The position numbers and the translations under genes are program-made. Shown here piece by piece: positions 59,222 through 64,000 of a DNA stretch of 64,000 nucleotides. How positions within the stretch are numbered: the first letter of the stretch is position 1; every line of letters begins with the position of its first letter. The notes below the pieces were generated by a model. The model searched no databases, had not been told where the DNA came from, and worked only from the letters and a program-made list of their open reading frames with translations. This stretch comes from Trypanosoma brucei gambiense DAL972 (taxonomy: Eukaryota; Euglenozoa; Kinetoplastea; Trypanosomatida; Trypanosomatidae): positions 930,001-994,000 of the forward strand of contig NC_026744.1 of the NCBI RefSeq assembly GCF_000210295.1, in the 5' to 3' direction.

Positions 59222-61261
59222 ATGTCTCTACGGGACGCAGCGCGTGCCCCTGTTGTTATCTCACCACAGGCAAAAAACGGCGGACCATCGCCCCTCAGTC
59301 CCACCGCCAAAGAGGAATGCAAAAAGAGCGATTCAATTGTCTCAATGAATTACACATTGATTCCCGGTATTATGCCTGAAGAAGCTGTAATGATTCTCTC
59401 CTGGGCACTGTGCATTGACGACCCTATGGCCGTGTTTGGTAAGGAAGGCATTGAGGCGTTCAGGCAAGTGGAATATTTTTTCGCTGGCACAAGCGGCGGC
59501 CGGTTATTTGTTTACCCGCTGGTACCACCGGCAATGCGGCCTTTCCTTCCAAGTGATAACTGGGAGTGGTTGCAGGGTGAAGGAGTGAAGCAGAAACTGT
59601 CAGTGCCTTGGAACGCCGGACCACGGCGTTTGTTCCATCAACATCGGTACGATGAGCCGGTAACAGCCATCGCTATTTTGGGGCGGCTGGTTGTATCCTG
59701 CAGCACGGACATGTATGTGCACATGAGTCTCTTTCACCCAACACCACATCACATTCTCACTATTCGACATCCCTCCCCGCTGCGGTGTGTATTACTGTGG
59801 GAAGGTGCCGTGTTTGCCTCACGGTTGTTAGATTCACAACGAAGAGCACAAGTGGCTTCTGCTGAGTGTTGTGTTGTTTACCTCATCACCGGAGACGATG
59901 GCGGGGTGGCCCGGATTTGGCGGTCCAACGTGGAAGCAGGTGAATATTTTCTAGTGGCTGTGTTAGCTGTTGTTACCAGTACATGCTACGTGGGCTTCGC
60001 TACACCTTTGCATTACATCGCGCGTGAGGATGCCGATGCCGAACACAGCAACCGCAGACCGACGGCGGAGACAACGCGACAAACGAAAGCAATTTATTCA
60101 CTTGCCGTCGATGACGACAGAAGGCTCATCGCCGGCGTGGAAGGCGGTGTTGTGGTGTGGTCTCTTGCTGATCTGCCGTACAAACAAAAGGAAAAGGATC
60201 ATCTGCTGTGCTGGGACGAGGAGCGGATGGTGATGGAACCTCAAGCGACGTCGACGTTGCGTATTCGTGGTCAACGACTGATGAACATGACAGTGTGGGT
60301 GAAAAGTGCAGCGTTTACTGAGGAATGCCTTTCTTCCTGCCGTATCGACCAGCGGGGCAGGAGCAGCTACGAGAGAGGGGAAAGCACAAATAACCATGCG
60401 GGAGAAAGTGTCATGGGGGATGCGGACGGGTCTCGAAAACCTCCTTTCCATACAGATGCTCGGTGGAGCAGTTGGAAGCCCAAGTACGGGACGCACGTTG
60501 CAGGTGGCCTCGATGTAGGCGTGGTAAGTAATGTTGTTTGTATGCCGTCCCTTAACGGTGACAACCTCGATGAGAGGGGCTCTGCAGAATCGCTGCTCCG
60601 TGCAGCGTGTGCGCCTATAATATTTCCTTCACTGAAAAACATTGTGCACTTTCCTTTGTGGGTAGTGGAACCTGTATTTGCCCCAATGCGTATTTTATCC
60701 CTAACTGGAAGCATCTGCACAGCACTCCTCGTTCTTGTGCCTAGCGGCCGTGTTGTTACCGGTGGTTCGGACGGTGTGGTAACGTTGTGGTTGTGGGATG
60801 TCGCAGAAGCAACGTACGTACGGGCCATAGTTTCGGAGAGGCCTCAATCCCACAGCGGTTTGTGCCGATGTCTGACGGCTCTACGTGAACCAGATATTTT
60901 TACCTCTTGTGGTTATGAAGACGGTATAATAAAGGAGTGGCACGTGTATGACGAACCGGAGCTGCTTATTCGCCTTGAGCGCAGTTTTGCTCTGCAGTCT
61001 GAAAGCTCCGGTAAATCTTCAACTTGGCCTGCCGAGCAGAAGCAGCATCCATTTGGTGTGGGTGTGTCATGTGCTGTCTCCTTTCCGGCTTTCTGTGCCT
61101 TGTTTGTTGTCGGTGTTGATGAATGCCACATTAACACATTTGGACTGTTGGAAGTACTGGGGTGTAAGCCGCCCCCCGACTACATCTTCGACGGATACAA
61201 AACGGTGCGAGTCGTGCCGTCAAGCCATGATACCCACGGTATTGACAAGTGGGGAAAGTGA
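59222..61261 (+). CDS. WD40-repeat protein
   Basis: 679 residues if started at 59222. In-frame ATGs also exist at 59192 and 59069, but the first ~40 residues from 59069 translate the pyrimidine tract and acceptor, so 59222 (or 59192) is preferred. WD40 blades are visible at about residues 220-235 (LITGDDGGVARIW) and 510-525 (VVTGGSDGVVTLWLWDV), with weaker ones around EYFFAGTSGGRLFVY, PVTAIAILGRLVVSCSTD, LIAGVEGGVVVWSL and IFTSCGYEDGIIKEW, so one seven-bladed propeller is likely, interrupted by a disordered Ser/Arg-rich loop at about 380-430. No second domain is seen. WD40 propellers are binding platforms; the partner is unknown. Confidence 0.85.
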   Translation: MSLRDAARAPVVISPQAKNGGPSPLSPTAKEECKKSDSIVSMNYTLIPGIMPEEAVMILSWALCIDDPMAVFGKEGIEAFRQVEYFFAGTSGGRLFVYPLVPPAMRPFLPSDNWEWLQGEGVKQKLSVPWNAGPRRLFHQHRYDEPVTAIAILGRLVVSCSTDMYVHMSLFHPTPHHILTIRHPSPLRCVLLWEGAVFASRLLDSQRRAQVASAECCVVYLITGDDGGVARIWRSNVEAGEYFLVAVLAVVTSTCYVGFATPLHYIAREDADAEHSNRRPTAETTRQTKAIYSLAVDDDRRLIAGVEGGVVVWSLADLPYKQKEKDHLLCWDEERMVMEPQATSTLRIRGQRLMNMTVWVKSAAFTEECLSSCRIDQRGRSSYERGESTNNHAGESVMGDADGSRKPPFHTDARWSSWKPKYGTHVAGGLDVGVVSNVVCMPSLNGDNLDERGSAESLLRAACAPIIFPSLKNIVHFPLWVVEPVFAPMRILSLTGSICTALLVLVPSGRVVTGGSDGVVTLWLWDVAEATYVRAIVSERPQSHSGLCRCLTALREPDIFTSCGYEDGIIKEWHVYDEPELLIRLERSFALQSESSGKSSTWPAEQKQHPFGVGVSCAVSFPAFCALFVVGVDECHINTFGLLEVLGCKPPPDYIFDGYKTVRVVPSSHDTHGIDKWGK

Positions 61262-61943
61262 GTTGATAGATGGAACCAGAAGGGCTCATGGGGTGCCGAC
61301 AACAGCGAAGACTGTTGGGCGCGCGTGGGTGCACGGTTCGTGATGGTATGAGGAGGTTTTCGCTAATACTTTGTCACACACCGCTAGTCTACTTATGAGT
61401 CACTTGGCGCGGTGCCCACATTCAAAATTACCACGAGGCTCTAATAATAAGGATAATATTGGAAGGTGGGTGTTCCAGCGGCTCCGAGGCCCACCAAATT
61501 GCTTTGAGTTTGTTTGTTTTGTTTCGGTGGTAAACTCTATATACCCTCTTTGGTGTTTGGTTTTGTTTTATTTGTGGTCGTTCTTCCAGCTTTCTTTAGG
61601 GAATTCTCCCTGTTTCACATATGCGCATAGTGGTATGCATGGCACGCCATCATGATTGTTCGTGAAAACACCGGCATTTTTTATGTTCTCTCATTCCTTC
61701 TCCTTAAGAGGGGTCACCCTACTTTCTGCACGCGTGCTTTCCTTTCGTTTTGATGCTATTACGTGTTCTTGTCTTTCGTATTCCTTGATTTTTTTCTTTT
61801 TGATTTAATGTTTGTGGATTTACCACAGTGCTTAGGTGGGCGAACAAACTCACACACCTGTAAGGGAGAATATCTCTTCTCCCTTCCCCGTTGGTCTGGT
61901 GATATCGCCCGCCATTCTCGTTCATATAAGCATATAGGCAGGG
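61262..61943. other. Spacer before the 61.9-kb gene
   Basis: No gene seen. Pyrimidines at 61872-61890 and the AG at 61929-61930 precede the next start. Confidence 0.7.
61929..61930 (+). promoter_or_regulatory. Candidate SL acceptor for the 61.9-kb gene
   Basis: First AG after CTTCTCCCTTCCCC, leaving a 13-nt 5' UTR. Confidence 0.5.
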
Positions 61944-62840
61944 ATGCTGTCAGGTGCAGAGGAACTGATCTCTGACCTTTTCCGCCGTACTTCTACCACA
62001 TCCAACGCAGTCGAATTTATTCTCAGTAGCAACAGTGCGGCGTACCATGATGTTATGCAGCGAATCTGCAACAGTAACCAACCCCAATTAGTTGAAGGTA
62101 TTCTACGCACTGCACAGTCGCTGCTTCCAACAGAACTCTTCCAAGTATTTGGGAAGTCGGTAGTACCTGTCTTATTGCTCTTTGCTCCTGCCGTACTGCG
62201 CAGAGTTGGTGAACTTCTGGCGGCACCAAAAGAAACTCCACTTTCAACATGCGGTGAGTGGGATGCCTTTACTTCTTTTATTACCGGAATTCACTGCAAG
62301 CTGCTCGCTTCACCTGAATGTCGCGCCACCAACGTTAGGTCCCTCCCTCCACCACCCGTAGCCGCTCGGCATACACCATCATGGTCGAAAGTGTTCCATG
62401 GCGAAGAAAATGTGTCCGAAGGCGTGCCGCCACCTCAACCTTCTACTGATTGTGAAGTTAATGTTACTGCGATTGGAACCGATAATTACGGTTCATTGTT
62501 GTGCACGATTGTCTGTGGACTTTCACACCTTCTGGCTTGCGTTGCAACTCCACCGTGTGTCATCGGTGGTCCTGGTTTGACCACATTGTGTAACGAGGTT
62601 ATGCGGCTGCTATCGTCGACACCGGTTTTTTGCTACGCTTCAAAAGACGCAAACCTGCAAATTGCATGTGTCTCCCTATTGTTGTCTGTGCTGAATGTGG
62701 GGAAGGCAGTGCAGGGGTGTGTGGCATCATCATTCATGCCAACTATGCGACGGTGGTTTGATCTGACATTATATTCAGCTAACGCCGTCTGCATCCAGTT
62801 GCTGTTTCCTTATATACTGCACGCGAGGGCGCATCGTTAA
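61944..62840 (+). CDS. Hypothetical helical protein, possibly truncated by its stop codon
   Basis: 298 residues, ATG start. The first ~100 residues are helical (AEELISDLFRRTSTTSNAVEFIL, VEGILRTAQSLLPTELF, VVPVLLLFAPAVLRRVGELL), followed by a Pro-rich loop at about 130-165 and a second helical part (LLCTIVCGLSHLLACVA, LQIACVSLLLSVLNVGKAV, WFDLTLYSANAVCIQLLF). This looks like an alpha-solenoid or HEAT-like arrangement rather than true membrane helices, but several segments are hydrophobic enough for either. I do not recognise it. The same frame continues open after the TAA and a T-run for 67 codons to 63044, so the natural C-terminus is uncertain. Confidence 0.7.
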   Translation: MLSGAEELISDLFRRTSTTSNAVEFILSSNSAAYHDVMQRICNSNQPQLVEGILRTAQSLLPTELFQVFGKSVVPVLLLFAPAVLRRVGELLAAPKETPLSTCGEWDAFTSFITGIHCKLLASPECRATNVRSLPPPPVAARHTPSWSKVFHGEENVSEGVPPPQPSTDCEVNVTAIGTDNYGSLLCTIVCGLSHLLACVATPPCVIGGPGLTTLCNEVMRLLSSTPVFCYASKDANLQIACVSLLLSVLNVGKAVQGCVASSFMPTMRRWFDLTLYSANAVCIQLLFPYILHARAHR

Positions 62841-63681
62841 TTTTTTTTTTTTTGCAGGGGGGAGCACAACACGGTTGGTAGAGGACGAGACAAGGAAGAA
62901 AGAGGGGGAAACTGCAGATGCTCATTAAATCTTTTTGGATTATCCTCCGACCCGCTTATTGACGCGTGGGATGTAGTGCAGTGTAGTACAAATGCACGTA
63001 ACAAAACATTGCTGCAGGCCGACTTACTTCCTGCTGGGACTTGATCTGCTGGAAATTGCACCAATGAATTCACACCAGTGCGCATATTACTGCTGTTGGG
63101 CACCACCAGTCATTGTCACTGATTTACTGTCCATCCCAAACGTCACATCAAAGTGGTGTAGTGTTCTTGGTTACTCCTTGTATAGTGGTGATTAACTTCA
63201 ATTGGTGCATACGCACACATAAACACACGCAGGGGCGTGTTACGGCTCTGCACGTGTTGTTTATTTCCTTTTTAAGAAAAAAACCTACCTTGGGATCGGC
63301 ATTAGTTGGCATGCACCAGTTCTTACCGCATCCGTTATGTTCTACGCGCATCATCTTGCTTTGATTTGTTTTCTTGATTCAGTTAGACTTTACGTCAATT
63401 TAACCATACTTCTTACCTCTTAATTGTCTGCGCTAATGCGTACAGAGCGACTGCGGTGTAGAGTGTTTTCTTTTTTTTATTCTTGTTTTCTTCCTCATTC
63501 AGAGGAAGCAAAGTGCGGTTACCGTTAGGTGGCTTTGGGAGGAGGAAAAGAATAATTAGGAATCAGCGGGGGTGACTTAACGTTTATAACCCCGCTAAAC
63601 TAATTCAGTAAAAAAAGGGGGGAAACACGAAACACAAAACGTTAGATCCACAACAGCAATTTTCCTTCGGCACCAAGCAGC
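62841..63681. other. Spacer with in-frame open extension, before the TM9SF gene
   Basis: Begins with a T-run ending in GCAG at 62857. Bases 62841-63044 keep the upstream reading frame open. Beyond that nothing gene-like is seen. The pyrimidine tract at 63467-63500 with AG at 63501-63502 is the likely acceptor of the TM9SF gene. Confidence 0.55.
63501..63502 (+). promoter_or_regulatory. SL acceptor for the TM9SF gene
   Basis: TTTTTTTTATTCTTG and TTCTTCCTCATTC lead to CAG at 63502, giving a 179-nt 5' UTR. Confidence 0.6.
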
Positions 63682-64000
63682 ATGGGCAAGCAGCGAAATG
63701 TTGGGAACATACCTCCCGCAAGTAATAATGTGCGAACATCACTACCGCTGTTATTAGCTGTATTGCTTCCCGTATGCTTTGTGCGTGCGGGTGAGGATAC
63801 AAACACCTATAAAGCTGATGAGCGGGTGCGAGTGTACGCCGGTCAAATTGGGCCACTTCATAACACATTTGAGACGTATAGCTTCTTCCGCACGCCAGGG
63901 TGTCCTCCAGCGTCGTGGAGCCGGAGGTCTTCCACACTCGGTCAAGCACTTACCGGGCGGCAGCTACAGGAAATGGGGGTTAATGTACGGTTTGGTAAAA
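63682..64000 (+). CDS. Transmembrane 9 superfamily protein (EMP70), 5' part only
   Basis: The ATG at 63682 opens a frame of 106 codons that runs off the end of the window without a stop. Residues 1-37 form a signal peptide: a polar start, a hydrophobic core (LPLLLAVLLPVCFV) and a likely cleavage after RAG. The mature start matches the TM9SF/EMP70 luminal domain: YKADERVRVYAGQIGPLHNTFETYSFFRTPGC, then SSTLGQALTGRQL and VNVRFGK, corresponding to the family pattern of a GP-N-Y-YY-PFC segment followed by LGE-L-G-R. The nine membrane helices should lie beyond the window. Family members act in the Golgi and endosomes in sorting of membrane proteins. Family assignment is good despite the partial length. 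Confidence 0.85.
   Translation, partial: MGKQRNVGNIPPASNNVRTSLPLLLAVLLPVCFVRAGEDTNTYKADERVRVYAGQIGPLHNTFETYSFFRTPGCPPASWSRRSSTLGQALTGRQLQEMGVNVRFGK

Noticed and set aside
63605..63949. 114-codon minus-strand open frame at the right end
   Set aside because: It is antisense to the TM9SF gene fragment, whose signal peptide and luminal motifs are clear on the + strand.

Overview
The window looks like a single chromosome-internal stretch of a trypanosome, most likely of the Trypanosoma brucei group. All 17 well-supported genes lie on the + strand, have no introns, and are separated by long spacers rich in T-tracts, A-tracts and dinucleotide repeats. Before almost every start codon there is a pyrimidine tract followed by an AG, which is the layout of kinetoplastid spliced-leader (SL) trans-splicing inside a polycistronic transcription unit. 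No strand switch, tRNA, rRNA, transposon or CRISPR array was seen. Species assignment is inference from this layout and from the protein content.

Layout. 1-9.6 kb: a SAS-4/CPAP-type centriolar protein with a C-terminal T-complex (TCP10) domain, then a UEV (Mms2/Uev1-like) ubiquitin E2 variant. 9.6-15.4 kb: a RagA/Gtr1-type small GTPase, a large beta-propeller/coiled-coil protein and an RRM protein. 17-20.5 kb: a P4-ATPase lipid flippase. 23.5-30 kb: an IQ/AAA protein of the DRC11 (IQCA1) type, a small PIN-domain protein and RanBP1. 30.6-44 kb: a giant 4461-residue HECT ubiquitin ligase with SPRY-like and LamG-like modules. 44-55.5 kb: a basic hypothetical protein, a divergent putative gamma-tubulin complex component, an LRR protein, a small hypothetical protein and a Gln/Pro-rich protein. 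59-64 kb: a WD40 protein, a hypothetical protein and the 5' end of a TM9SF/EMP70 membrane protein that runs off the window.

The genes are not an operon in the functional sense. Neighbours in such units are co-transcribed and then regulated individually after transcription through their UTRs. Two themes do recur: the microtubule/flagellar cytoskeleton (SAS-4, DRC11, putative GCP) and ubiquitin signalling (UEV, giant HECT).

The most unusual places are: (i) 27.6-28.9 kb, a spacer with no long homopolymers and coding-like composition, with a 42-codon ORF 15 nt behind an excellent splice acceptor and several broken open frames; (ii) the 3' end of the 61.9 kb gene, where the same reading frame stays open for 67 further codons after a TAA and a T-run ending in GCAG; (iii) the low-complexity architecture of the SAS-4 protein; (iv) recurrent T-tract/A-tract hairpins in the spacers. 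I did not find a clearly new multi-gene system.
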